A DNA stretch of 64,000 bases from Halosimplex amylolyticum. GTDB taxonomy: Archaea > Halobacteriota > Halobacteria > Halobacteriales > Haloarculaceae. The DNA lies in assembly GCF_051414035.1 (NCBI RefSeq), contig NZ_JBLKNW010000001.1:248001-312000 (forward strand), in the 5' to 3' direction. Below the pieces are notes generated by a model that worked only from the letters and a program-made list of their open reading frames with translations, had not been told where the DNA came from and searched no databases. Position 1 is the first letter of the stretch, and each line of letters starts with the position of its first letter. Below are positions 26,227-34,763 of the stretch, one piece after another. The position numbers were made by a program, and so were the translations under genes.

Positions 26227-26589
26227 ATGCGCGAATCCGAAGCCATGGCGGAGAGCGAGTGTGAGTGCACGGATCCGGGATGTCGCTGTCTGCTGTCGGA
26301 ACCGATGGCGTTGCTCGGCCGCAAGTACGTGATGGACGTCGTCTGCGTCGTCGCGAACCACGGGACGGTGCGGTTCGGCGAGATCGAGGCGCACCTCCCG
26401 GGCGCGAGCACGTCGACGCTGTCGACGCGGCTGGACGAACTCGTCGAGGCGGGGCTGGTCGAGCGCGAACGCTACGCGGAGATCCCGCCGCGCGTCGAGT
26501 ACGAACTCAGCGACGAGGGCGAGGAACTGGGCGAGCGACTGCAGCCCCTCGTCGAGTGGGCGATGGAGCGGGACGAGGGATGTTGCTGA
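26227..26589 (+). CDS. HxlR-family winged-helix regulator with cysteine clusters
   Basis: The 120-residue HxlR/PadR-like regulator has a winged helix (residues about 22-112: LGRKYVMDVVCVV, STLSTRLDELVEAGLVER). The N terminus holds four cysteines in ECECTDPGCRC (12, 14, 19, 21) and the protein ends GCC (119, 120), with Cys40 in the core. Such clusters suggest thiol-metal or redox sensing. Divergence from the MerB-like gene across a shared TATA element suggests it controls that gene and itself. An ATG at codon 7 is an alternative start that keeps every cysteine. Confidence 0.83.
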   Translation: MRESEAMAESECECTDPGCRCLLSEPMALLGRKYVMDVVCVVANHGTVRFGEIEAHLPGASTSTLSTRLDELVEAGLVERERYAEIPPRVEYELSDEGEELGERLQPLVEWAMERDEGCC

Positions 26590-26684
26590 TCGGGTCTGGA
26601 CAGGATTCGGTGTTAGACAGTCGGTGGCAGGCGGCGTGGAGCAGTGGCTCGGGAACGGTACGGAGCCGCGGCTCGGAAGTCTGA

Positions 26685-27091
26685 GTCGGCTGAGGGGAGT
26701 AAGCCCCCTTCTGTTCGGCCCGGCATTCGGCTGAGCGTTCGCGCCCTGTCCGGGCTACCTTGCGGCGCGGACTTGCACCGGTGAGGATTCGCCGTTCCAT
26801 CCGTTCTCCACCGTCGGACGCGAAGCGCCCGACGAGCCCGCGAGTCCGGAGGACTCGCGGACGCCTTCTACCCTCGGTGGGTTAGCTCCCCGTCGCTTCC
26901 CGGCGAGGCCGGTCGCTTCGGGTTCGCGCACGTCATCGGTCGGGCGGAGCGGTCTCGTTTCTGTTCCAGCGCCAGCGGTCTCCCGCTCCGGGTTTGCACC
27001 CGGTCACCTGCCCGGACGGTGGGGGGACTTTCCTCATGCACCTTGCCCGCGAAGCGGGTGCCGGCGCACGGAGGCCGGGCTCCCTCTGCCA
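26685..27091 (-). ncRNA. rnpB: RNase P RNA (archaeal type A)
   Basis: The reverse strand carries the conserved RNase P RNA blocks in order: GAGGAAAGTCC (CR-I, 27025-27035), ACAGAAA (26958-26964), GGTGCAAGTCCG (around 26769-26780) and a terminal ACAGAA followed by GGGGGCTTA (around 26702-26715). The ends pair as helix P1 (GGC-A-GAGGG with CCCTC-A-GCC), which sets the length at about 406 bases. It is the catalytic RNA that trims the 5' ends of pre-tRNA. Ends are estimated to within a few bases. Protein frames crossing it are not genes. Confidence 0.93.
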
Positions 27092-27112
27092 CCGAACCGT
27101 AGACGACTCCGA

Positions 27113-27121
27113 CGATTAAGG
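27113..27121 (-). promoter_or_regulatory. TATA-like box of rnpB
   Basis: The reverse strand reads CCTTAATCG about 26 bases before the inferred RNA 5' end, the normal archaeal spacing. Confidence 0.5.
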
Positions 27122-27162
27122 CGTTCGGTCCGCGTCCCCGCCCGTCGCCCGACAGTGGGGCG

Positions 27163-27170
27163 ATTTTTAT
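27163..27170 (+). promoter_or_regulatory. TATA box of the first Hvo_1808-type gene
   Basis: ATTTTTAT is centred about 30 bases before the ATG at 27198 but only 15 before the in-frame ATG at 27183, so it supports the later start. Confidence 0.6.
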
Positions 27171-27197
27171 GGGCCCCACCCCATGTCTCCGGTAGAC

Positions 27198-29006
27198 ATG
27201 CGTTCCGCCCTCTCCGCAGTCGTCGTCGGTCTCGTGGTGCTGTCGACGGTGGCCGCCGTTCCCGTCGCCGGCACTCAACAAGCTGACGACGCGACGACCG
27301 ACCGGTCGTCCGCCGCGAGTGGTATCGACGCCGCCGGCGCCGCGACGCAGGCCGCAGACGACTGCGCGCCGGTCGCCAACGGGAGCGTCCCCGAGGACCC
27401 AGAAGACGACACCCTCGGCTGGGAGAACGGCTGCTGGTACAACGAGTCGATCGACGTGACACGCGGCGACGGGCTCAACGACACCGAACTCGACGCCGTC
27501 GTCTCCCGCGCGATGGCCCGCGTCGAGGAGGTCCGCGAACTGGAGTTCAACGAGACCGTACCCGTCGCGGTCATCTCCCGCGAGGAGTTCCGCCAGAGCA
27601 ACGCGACCGGCGGGAACTACTCGGTCAACAACAGCCTCCATCAGAACGCCAAGTGGGAGGCCATGCTGATGGTCGGCGAGGACACCGACGCCATCTCCGT
27701 GCAGCAGTCCAACACCGGGTCGTCCGTCCTCGGCTACTACAGCCCGCGCCAGGAGCGGATCGTGATCGTCTCCGAGAACACCACGGCCCCGAAGATGAAC
27801 GAGGTGACCCTCTCGCAGGAGCTGTTCCACGCGCTGCAGGACCAGCAGTTCAACCTCTCCTCGTTCAACCAGACGACCCGCGAACTCCACAACGCGCGCG
27901 ACGGGATCATCGAGGGCGACGGCAATCTCGTCGACACGCTCTATCAGGAGCGTTGCGAGGCGGAGTGGAACTGCCTGATGCCGCAGACGCAGGACGGTGG
28001 CGGTGACCTGCCGCAGGACTTCCACTGGGGGATGTACTTCGTCACCTTCCAGCCCTACAGCGACGGACCGAAGTTCGTCGACCAGATCTACAGAGCCGAC
28101 GGGTGGGACGGCGTCAACGCCGTCTACGAGAACCCGCCCGCGAGCACCGAACAGGTAATCAGCCCCGAGAAGTACGGCGAGGACGAACCGACAGACGTGC
28201 GATTCACCGATCAGTCGAACCAGGAGTGGACGGTTCCGCACCTGAAGAACGGGACCGTCGACTACGCGCAGTTCGGTGAGGCCGGACTCGCGACGATGCT
28301 GTTCTACCCCACGTACGCCTCCGGCGGACAGGAGTCCCCGGTCGTCGGCGTGCGGTCGTTCTTCAATTACACGGCGGGCGGCCAGGTCAGCCAGTACGAC
28401 CCGCTCAACTACACGACGCGATACACCGACGGCTGGGACGGTGACAGACTCTACCCGTACGTCACCGACGACTCCGCCGAGACCAACGAGACGGGCTACG
28501 TCTGGAAGACCGTCTGGGACTCCGAGACGGACGCCGCCCAATTCGTGGAGGGCTACTCCCTGCTGATCGACTACTACGGCGCCGAAGCGGTGGACGACCG
28601 CGCGAACACCTACCGGATCCCCGACGGCGAGTACGCCGACGCCTTCTACGTCAACCACACCGGACGGACGGTGACGCTCGTCAACGCTCCGTCAGTCGAA
28701 GAACTGAGCGAGGTCCGCGCGGGCGCCGCGCCGGCAGGCGAGTCGACGCCGACCGACACGGCCACTGGGACGGACGCGCCCGGAACCGACGAGTCGACCG
28801 ACACCGCCACTGGGACGGACGTGCCCGGAACCGACGCCGGGACGGCGACGCCTATCCCCAACGACGGTGGCGGCATGGACGGCGACGACGGCGACTCGAC
28901 GGACGCCCCGGCCGAGACCACCGCCGGCGACGGCCCCGGCTTCGGCACTGCGCTCGCGCTCGCTGCGCTCGCGCTCGCCGGACTGGCGCTGCGCCGGCGG
29001 GAGTGA
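27198..29006 (+). CDS. Hvo_1808-family surface protein, PGF-CTERM anchored, HExxH altered to QExxH
   Basis: The 602-residue secreted protein has a Sec signal peptide (residues 1-25), the family core starting DDTLGWENGCWYNES, many NxS/T glycosylation sites, and a Thr/Asp/Gly-rich stalk with two TDTATGTD-type repeats. It ends in a PGF motif, hydrophobic helix and RRR tail, the sorting signal cut by archaeosortase ArtA. The counterpart of the partner's HELVH reads QELFH (207-211), while the downstream acidic residue (Glu239 in IIEGDG) is kept. It is therefore probably not a zinc peptidase, or binds metal differently. It forms a tandem pair with the next gene, nine bases on. Confidence 0.85.
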   Translation: MRSALSAVVVGLVVLSTVAAVPVAGTQQADDATTDRSSAASGIDAAGAATQAADDCAPVANGSVPEDPEDDTLGWENGCWYNESIDVTRGDGLNDTELDAVVSRAMARVEEVRELEFNETVPVAVISREEFRQSNATGGNYSVNNSLHQNAKWEAMLMVGEDTDAISVQQSNTGSSVLGYYSPRQERIVIVSENTTAPKMNEVTLSQELFHALQDQQFNLSSFNQTTRELHNARDGIIEGDGNLVDTLYQERCEAEWNCLMPQTQDGGGDLPQDFHWGMYFVTFQPYSDGPKFVDQIYRADGWDGVNAVYENPPASTEQVISPEKYGEDEPTDVRFTDQSNQEWTVPHLKNGTVDYAQFGEAGLATMLFYPTYASGGQESPVVGVRSFFNYTAGGQVSQYDPLNYTTRYTDGWDGDRLYPYVTDDSAETNETGYVWKTVWDSETDAAQFVEGYSLLIDYYGAEAVDDRANTYRIPDGEYADAFYVNHTGRTVTLVNAPSVEELSEVRAGAAPAGESTPTDTATGTDAPGTDESTDTATGTDVPGTDAGTATPIPNDGGGMDGDDGDSTDAPAETTAGDGPGFGTALALAALALAGLALRRRE

Positions 29007-29015
29007 GTCGGCCCG

Positions 29016-30374
29016 ATGGAACTCCGGGCGCCTGAATCGGCTCGCGCGCGCGCCGCGCTCGCCGTCGTCGTCCTCGTCGCCCTCCTCGCGGGCTGTTCCG
29101 CGCTGGAGTCGCTGGGCGGCCACCCGGCGGGCGACCCCGACAGCGACCGCCTCGGCTGGGAGAACGGCTACTGGTACGACGACGCGGTGAACGTCACCGC
29201 CGCCGACGGCTACAACGAGAGCGAGCGCGAGGCCGTGGTCGCCCGGACGATGGCCCGCGTCGAGCAGATCCGCGAACTGGAGTTCAACGAGACCGTCCCC
29301 GTCGAGGTCATCTCCCGCGAGCAGTACCTCGAAAACCGGACCGGCGGCGGGAACGGCTCGGCGGCCTACGAACGCTGGAACGACCAGGTCTGGGAGTCGC
29401 TGTTCGTCGTCGGCGAGCGCTCGTCGTACTCCAACAGCTCCGACGAGACGCTGAGCCAGACCATCCAGGGCTACTACTCGCCCGGCAAGGACGCCATCGT
29501 CCTCGTCAGCGACTCCGAGACGCCCACCATCGACCGGGTGACGCTCGCCCACGAACTCGTCCACGCGCTCCAGGACCAGCACTTCGGCTTCGGTCCCGGC
29601 GGCGAGACGCAGGACCAGCAACTCGCCAACCGCGGCGTCACCGAGGGCGACGCCCGCTACGTCGACGTGCTCTACGACAACCGCTGTGACTCGCAGTGGT
29701 CGTGCATTCCAGAGCCGTCCCGTGGCGGCGACGGCGGGGGGTCGGGCAGCAGCGACTACAACCGCGGGCTGTTCCTGACCATCTACACGCCGTACGCAGC
29801 CGGCTCGCAGTTCGTCGACACCGTCCGCTCCGACGGCGGCTGGGACGCCGTCGACGACCTCTACGACGACCGCCCCGACAGCACGGAACAGCTCATCCAC
29901 CCGGGGAAGTACCCCGACGAGCAGCCCGTCAACGTGTCCGTCGCCGACCGCTCCAGCGGGGAGTGGCGCCGCTTCGACCACGACCCCGTCGCGGACACCG
30001 TCGGCGAGGCATCCATCTACGCCATGCTCGTCCACAACGGCGCCGTGAACCCCGAGAACCGTTACGGCTACCAGTCCACGCCCTCGGCCGGCTGGGGGGG
30101 CGACAGCGTCGTTCCCTACACGAACGGCGATACCGGGGCCTACGTCTGGAAGACCGTCTGGGACACCGAGAAGGACGCCAGGCAGTTCCACGCTGCCTAC
30201 CTGGACGTGCTCGACGAACACGACGCGCGCAACCCGCGCGGGAACGTCTACGTCGTCCCCGAGGACAGCGAGTTCGGCGACGCCTTCCGGGTCGTTCGGA
30301 ACGGTGATACGGTGCGGATCGTCAACGCTCCCACCACCGACCAGCTCTCCGAGGTCCACTCGCGAACCGGTTGA
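29016..30374 (+). CDS. Hvo_1808-family lipoprotein with HExxH motif
   Basis: The 452-residue paralogue of the preceding gene shares long segments (RLGWENGYWYDD, RELEFNETVPVEVISRE). It has an N-terminal signal ending in lipobox LLAGC (Cys28 region), so it should be lipid-anchored rather than PGF-anchored. It carries HELVH at residues 179-183 followed by TEGDA with Glu210, 31 residues from the first His, a spacing compatible with a gluzincin-type zinc peptidase. Catalysis is inferred. It starts nine bases after the first copy, so the two are likely one operon. Confidence 0.83.
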   Translation: MELRAPESARARAALAVVVLVALLAGCSALESLGGHPAGDPDSDRLGWENGYWYDDAVNVTAADGYNESEREAVVARTMARVEQIRELEFNETVPVEVISREQYLENRTGGGNGSAAYERWNDQVWESLFVVGERSSYSNSSDETLSQTIQGYYSPGKDAIVLVSDSETPTIDRVTLAHELVHALQDQHFGFGPGGETQDQQLANRGVTEGDARYVDVLYDNRCDSQWSCIPEPSRGGDGGGSGSSDYNRGLFLTIYTPYAAGSQFVDTVRSDGGWDAVDDLYDDRPDSTEQLIHPGKYPDEQPVNVSVADRSSGEWRRFDHDPVADTVGEASIYAMLVHNGAVNPENRYGYQSTPSAGWGGDSVVPYTNGDTGAYVWKTVWDTEKDARQFHAAYLDVLDEHDARNPRGNVYVVPEDSEFGDAFRVVRNGDTVRIVNAPTTDQLSEVHSRTG

Positions 30375-30692
30375 GTTGGACTCGATCGTGAAATTGGTGA
30401 TTCTGTGGAAGTCGGCGATCACAGCAGCCAGACCGGCGTGAAAGCCCCACCCGCATAGACCGGTCAGCCAGCAGAAACGGGTGGAATGAAAGGGGCGACC
30501 GGTTCGACGAAGGACGACGAAGCAAGCACCGCAACGAGCGGAGCGAGTGAGGAGCGCAGCGAGGCGCCCGAGTCGAACCGGTCGGGGCTTTCACGCTGTT
30601 CGCGGCGGTGCCAGCGTTCCGTATACAACTGCCGACTCCAGATCCACATCGAACGCGGACCGTTTTTGGCGGTCGCCTCGGTAGGCCACGAC
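30375..30692. other. Spacer with nested inverted repeats before pncB
   Basis: No gene is convincing in these 318 bases. They hold nested 13-base inverted repeats (listed separately) and a GAGCGGAGCGAG-type repeat block at about 30536-30563. A GTTTTTGG stretch near 30661 is a possible TATA element for pncB. Confidence 0.6.
30436..30596. repeat. Nested inverted repeats, two 13-base pairs
   Basis: The outer arms GCGTGAAAGCCCC (30436-30448) and GGGGCTTTCACGC (30584-30596) are exact complements. Inside, CGACCGGTTCGAC (30496-30508) pairs with GTCGAACCGGTCG (30572-30584). The two right-hand arms abut. The loop holds GAGCGGAGCGAG-type repeats. It may be a degenerate miniature element or a long RNA hairpin. 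Confidence 0.75.
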
Positions 30693-31886
30693 ATGACCGA
30701 CGAGTCGGGCTTCGACATCGTGCCCCCGGAGGCCATCGCCGACGGGCGAGCCACCGACGCCTACTTCGACCGGACGGTCGAGACGCTGGAACACGCCGAC
30801 CGGAACCCCCACGTCGTCGCGGAAGTGACCGCCGACCAGTTCCCGACCGGCGAGTGGGAGTTACTGGCTGGCGTGAAAGATGCCGCCAACCTTCTGGAGG
30901 GCCGCGACCTGGACGTCGACGCCATTCGCGAGGGACGGCTGTTCGACGGCGGACCCGTCATGCGTATCGAGGGGCCCTATCTGGAATTCTGCCGCCTGGA
31001 GACCGCGCTGCTGGGCTTTCTCTCCCACCCGACGGGGGCCGCGACCGCCGCGCTCGAAGCCCGCTTCGCCGCGCCCGACTCGACGGTCCTGAGTTTCGGA
31101 TCGCGACACGTCCACCCCTCCATCGGCGCGATGGTCGAGCGGTCGGCGCTGCTGGGCGGGCTCGACGGGTTCTCGAACGTCGCCGCGGGCGAGGTGATCG
31201 GCCGCGAAGCCGGCGGGACGATGCCCCACGCGCTCGTCATCTGCTTCGGTCGCGGCGAGCAGGAAGCGGCGTGGCAGGCCTTCGACGAGGCGGTCGGCGA
31301 GGACGTGCCGCGGATCGCGCTCACCGACACCTACAGCGACGAGGTCGACGAGTCCGTCCGCGCCGCCGAGGCGGTCGACGCCCTCGATTCGGTGCGGATC
31401 GACACCACGTCCTCGCGCCGCGGCGACTTCGAACACATCGTCCGGGAGGTCCGCTGGACGCTCGACGCCGAGGGGTTCGAGGACGTGGGCATCTTCGTCA
31501 GCGGCGGGCTCGGCCCCGCGGAACTCGTGGCGCTCCGCGAGTACGTCGAGGGGTTCGGCGTCGGCAGTCACGTCAGCAACGCGGACCCGACGGACTTCTC
31601 GCTGGACCTCGTCGAAGTCGACGGCGAACTCGCGGCCAAGCGCGGCAAACTCACCGGGAAGAAGGCGGTCCATCGAACGGACGACGGCGGTCATCACGTC
31701 GCGCTCGCCGCGGACGAAGCGCCCGACAACGCCGAGGCGCTCCTCGAACCGCTCGTCCGGGACGGCGAGATCGTCCGGGAGTTCGACCTCGACGCGGCCG
31801 TCGACCGCGCCGCGGCGGACGCGGAGGCGGTCGGGTTCGACGCGCCGGCCGGTGACGACGCGCCTGACCGCGAATCCGGGGACTGA
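30693..31886 (+). CDS. pncB: Nicotinate phosphoribosyltransferase
   Basis: This enzyme makes nicotinate mononucleotide from nicotinate and PRPP in NAD salvage. The 397-residue protein has the family landmarks of the archaeal form: GRATDAYFDR near the N terminus, FGSRHVHP (near 130), the FSNVAAGEVIG and GTMPHALV motifs, and GIFVSGGLGPAELVALRE for the phosphate. The ATG at 30693 starts at the conserved N terminus. The nicotinamidase gene (34764) lies four genes downstream on the same strand, completing a two-step salvage route. Confidence 0.9.
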   Translation: MTDESGFDIVPPEAIADGRATDAYFDRTVETLEHADRNPHVVAEVTADQFPTGEWELLAGVKDAANLLEGRDLDVDAIREGRLFDGGPVMRIEGPYLEFCRLETALLGFLSHPTGAATAALEARFAAPDSTVLSFGSRHVHPSIGAMVERSALLGGLDGFSNVAAGEVIGREAGGTMPHALVICFGRGEQEAAWQAFDEAVGEDVPRIALTDTYSDEVDESVRAAEAVDALDSVRIDTTSSRRGDFEHIVREVRWTLDAEGFEDVGIFVSGGLGPAELVALREYVEGFGVGSHVSNADPTDFSLDLVEVDGELAAKRGKLTGKKAVHRTDDGGHHVALAADEAPDNAEALLEPLVRDGEIVREFDLDAAVDRAAADAEAVGFDAPAGDDAPDRESGD

Positions 31887-31958
31887 TATCGAACGTACCG
31901 GCACGTCCGGCCGCCACGTCAGCGTTTACCAGTGTCGGGGCCGAACTACGGAACGAAC

Positions 31959-32201
31959 ATGACGACAGTCGAAATCGAATACTGCGTCCCGTGTGGCATG
32001 CGCGACCGCGCCGTCGACCTGCAGACCGACGTCCTCGAAGCGTTCGGCCAGCGCGTCGAGGCCGTCTCGCTGGTGACCGGCGACGACGGCGTCTTCGAGG
32101 TCCGAGCGGACGGCGAGGTCGTCTTCGACAAGGAGAACGACGAGTACGACGCCGACGCCATCGTCGACGCGATCGGCGACCGCGTCGGTGCAGCGGCCTG
32201 A
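31959..32201 (+). CDS. SelT/SelW/SelH (Rdx)-type thioredoxin-fold protein
   Basis: This is an 80-residue protein with a YCVPCGM redox motif (CxxC at residues 8-11) directly after the first beta strand and a FDKENDEYDADAIVDAI C-terminal segment. These fit the Rdx family, where selenoproteins W/T/H have CxxU; here both positions are Cys. It is probably a small thiol oxidoreductase. A GTG nine codons upstream is in frame, but the ATG at 31959 starts at the first strand and sits about 30 bases after CGTTTACC, a possible TATA box. Confidence 0.8.
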   Translation: MTTVEIEYCVPCGMRDRAVDLQTDVLEAFGQRVEAVSLVTGDDGVFEVRADGEVVFDKENDEYDADAIVDAIGDRVGAAA

Positions 32202-32273
32202 GCGGGGGTCGTCCGCCGACCAGCCGCAAACTCCGACAGTTCTTTCGGGGCGCCGCCGGCACGTTCGCCAGAC

Positions 32274-33191
32274 GTGTCCCCCGCACTGGCGAGAGCCGCC
32301 GACGCCGTCGACGACTACCTCCTGGTGTGGGTCCTCTGCTCCGTGGCGGTCGGCGTCCTCGTTCCGGACATCGCGGCGCTGACGCCGCTCGCGACGCCGA
32401 TCCTCGCGGTGATGATCGGCAGCATCTCGCTGACGCTCTCCCCCGCGGCGTTCAGGGCGGTCCGCCCGCGCGCCCTCGCGACCATCCTCGTCGTCCAGAC
32501 CGGGATGCCGCTCGCGGGGTACCTCGTGGCCCGCGCGCTCGGACTCGGTCCAGCGCTGACGGTCGGGTTCGTCGTCCTCGGGGCGGTCACGCCGGAACTC
32601 GTCGCGCCGGTGATGACGGAACTCGGGGGCGGCGACACGGCGCTGACGACCACCGCGCTCGTCGTCGTCGGCGTCGGGACGCTCGCGCTCGTCCCGCTGT
32701 CGGTGCGCGTCCTCGCCGGCGAGTCGGTCGCCTTCGAGACGGCGCGCGTGGTCGAGCAACTCCTGCTCGCGGTCGTCGGTCCGATGGTCGTCGCGGTCGC
32801 GGCCCGTGCTCGCTTCCCGGCGCGGGTCGGACAGTACGACGAGTTCTACCCCTCTGTCTCCGCGCTGATGGTGATCCTCGTCATCGGGATCGTGACGGCC
32901 GCCAACGCGGAAGTGCTCCGCGCAGGTGGGTCGACCCTGGCGCTCGTCGCCGCCGGCGCGGTGGCGCTGAACGCCGTCGGCTACGCGGGCGGCTGGCTCG
33001 CGTCCCGGTCGTTCTCCCGAGAGGAGCGCATCGCCGCGCTGTTCTCGGTCGGGATGCGCGACTTCGCGGTCGCGGCCGCGCTCGTCGTCGGCGCGGGGCT
33101 CCCGTCGCTCGCCGCGCTCCCCGCCGTCGTCTTCGGCGTCGTCGAGATGAGTTCGAGCGCCGGGCTGGTGAAGCTGCTCTCCCGGAGCTGA
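32274..33191 (+). CDS. BASS-family (bile acid:sodium symporter-like) transporter
   Basis: The 305-residue protein has nine or ten membrane helices. The broken-helix regions, LGAVTPELVAPVMTELGGGD and FSVGMRDFAVAAALV, resemble the crossed Na+-binding helices of BASS/ACR3-like transporters. The substrate could be an organic anion such as pantoate or pyruvate and is not evident. It starts with GTG at 32274, with no upstream ATG. It lies between redox and NAD-salvage genes, which gives only a weak hint of vitamin or metabolite uptake. Confidence 0.78.
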   Translation: MSPALARAADAVDDYLLVWVLCSVAVGVLVPDIAALTPLATPILAVMIGSISLTLSPAAFRAVRPRALATILVVQTGMPLAGYLVARALGLGPALTVGFVVLGAVTPELVAPVMTELGGGDTALTTTALVVVGVGTLALVPLSVRVLAGESVAFETARVVEQLLLAVVGPMVVAVAARARFPARVGQYDEFYPSVSALMVILVIGIVTAANAEVLRAGGSTLALVAAGAVALNAVGYAGGWLASRSFSREERIAALFSVGMRDFAVAAALVVGAGLPSLAALPAVVFGVVEMSSSAGLVKLLSRS

Positions 33192-33393
33192 CCCCGCAGG
33201 CCAGTGACGAGGGCCGGAACGGAACCCCCGCCGGCAGCGACCCGCCGGTGGCCGGCCGACGTATCAACTCGGTCACGATCGGATTGATGTGGAGGTGCCG
33301 ACTGTATCGTACCGTGAACGACCGTTCTGGAATTCCGGGCCGACCGCGCTTCGGCAGTCGAACAGCCGTCGAACGGACGAGACCGGCGGACTC

Positions 33394-34689
33394 ATGACCG
33401 GCGAGACTGGCGCTCGGGAACCGACTCGACTGGCGACACTCGACGTCGGCGCCGCCGGCGGGCGGCCGAAAGTTCTGCTCGGCGACCTGACCGGCGACGG
33501 GCGCATGGAGCTGCTGTTCGTCCAGGGCGACGACATCGACGCGACCTACGACCCCCATCAGGTGACCTCGCTCACCGCGATCGACCTCGACGGCGAGGTC
33601 CGCTGGCAGGTCGGCGACCCCGACCCGAAGGGCGGGAGCCACGGCGCCGACTTCCCCGCGCAGATCTGGGATTTCGACGGCGACGGCGCGAACGAGGTCG
33701 TCTGCGTGATGGACGACGAGTTCCGCGTGATCGACGGAGAAACGGGAGAGATCCAGCGGACGGCCGAACTGCCGGCCCCGCAGGCCCACGACTGCATCGT
33801 CCCCGCGAACCTCACCGGCGGCGACGGGCGCCACGACCTGATAGTGAAAGACCGCTATCAGCAGGTCTGGGCGCTCGACTCGGACTTCGAAACGCTGTGG
33901 ACCCACGAGGGGAACACGGGCCACTACCCCTGGCCGCACGACGTCGACGGCGACGGCCGCGACGAGGTGATGGTCGGCTACTCGTTCCTCGATTCGGACG
34001 GCGAGCGGCTGTGGACGGCGGACGTCCCCGACGAACACGCCGACTGCATCTGGGTGGCCGACCTCGACGAGGACGGCGAATCCGGCGACGACGACCCCGA
34101 AATCGTCATTGGTGAGGGCGGCGTGTACGCCTACCGCCCGGAGGGTACCGAACGCTGGCGCAACCGCGAGCCCAGAGAGGTCCAGCACATCGCCCCCGGG
34201 AAGTTCCGCGACGACGTCGACGGTCTGCAGGTCGCGGGTCTGGACCGCATCGTCCGCGGCGGCCCCGACCAGACGGGGCAGGACGGCATCTTCGTCGTCG
34301 ACTGCGACGGCGAGATGGTCTGCACCGAGGATCGGGACCCCGGCGGTTGGCTCACGATCGTCGAGCCGATGACCTCGTGGGACGACGCGGATCTGGACTA
34401 CGTTCTCGCCTGGCGTCGGGGAGGCGGGACGAACCCGACGCTCTACGACGGCCACCTCGACCCGGTCGTCACCTTCCCCGAGGACGGCTACCTGATCCAC
34501 GGCGACCTGCTCGGCCGCGGGACCGAACAGGTGATCGTCCTCGACGACGGCACCGCTCACGTCTTCGGCGACGAGGAGGTCAGCCTCGACGCGCCCGGTG
34601 ACGGCCCGTTACCCCAGCCCAAACGGCTGGCGAACTCGACGCTCTACCCCGGCGGCGAGCGACCGGACGGGCCGCTGCACGACGTCTAA
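33394..34689 (+). CDS. FG-GAP/Asp-box beta-propeller protein (PL11-lyase-like)
   Basis: The 431-residue protein is built of repeats with calcium-type loops such as LTGDGRMEL, FDGDGANEV, VDGDGRDEV and LDEDGESGDDDPE, each followed by a beta strand. This pattern occurs in FG-GAP propellers and in the catalytic propeller of PL11 rhamnogalacturonan lyases. No signal peptide is visible from either ATG 33394 or the in-frame GTG 33289, so a cytoplasmic location is suggested, unusual for a lyase. Sugar-cleaving activity is a guess; metal binding is more secure. Confidence 0.65.
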   Translation: MTGETGAREPTRLATLDVGAAGGRPKVLLGDLTGDGRMELLFVQGDDIDATYDPHQVTSLTAIDLDGEVRWQVGDPDPKGGSHGADFPAQIWDFDGDGANEVVCVMDDEFRVIDGETGEIQRTAELPAPQAHDCIVPANLTGGDGRHDLIVKDRYQQVWALDSDFETLWTHEGNTGHYPWPHDVDGDGRDEVMVGYSFLDSDGERLWTADVPDEHADCIWVADLDEDGESGDDDPEIVIGEGGVYAYRPEGTERWRNREPREVQHIAPGKFRDDVDGLQVAGLDRIVRGGPDQTGQDGIFVVDCDGEMVCTEDRDPGGWLTIVEPMTSWDDADLDYVLAWRRGGGTNPTLYDGHLDPVVTFPEDGYLIHGDLLGRGTEQVIVLDDGTAHVFGDEEVSLDAPGDGPLPQPKRLANSTLYPGGERPDGPLHDV

Positions 34690-34763
34690 CGGGCGGAATC
34701 GCCCGAACCGAGATACCATCCGCTGACGGCAAACCTATTGGCGAACCGTCCGTAGGACCGCCC

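Noticed and set aside
26868..28658. Long reverse-strand open frame (nearly 600 codons) opposite the Hvo_1808 gene and across rnpB
   Set aside because: It is a mirror of the GC-rich forward gene; its protein is Val/Arg-rich without any domain, and part of it lies in the RNase P RNA.
30570..30600. GGTTCGA-type sequence on the reverse strand considered as a tRNA T-arm
   Set aside because: No acceptor, D or anticodon arms can be built around it; it is one arm of the nested inverted repeats.
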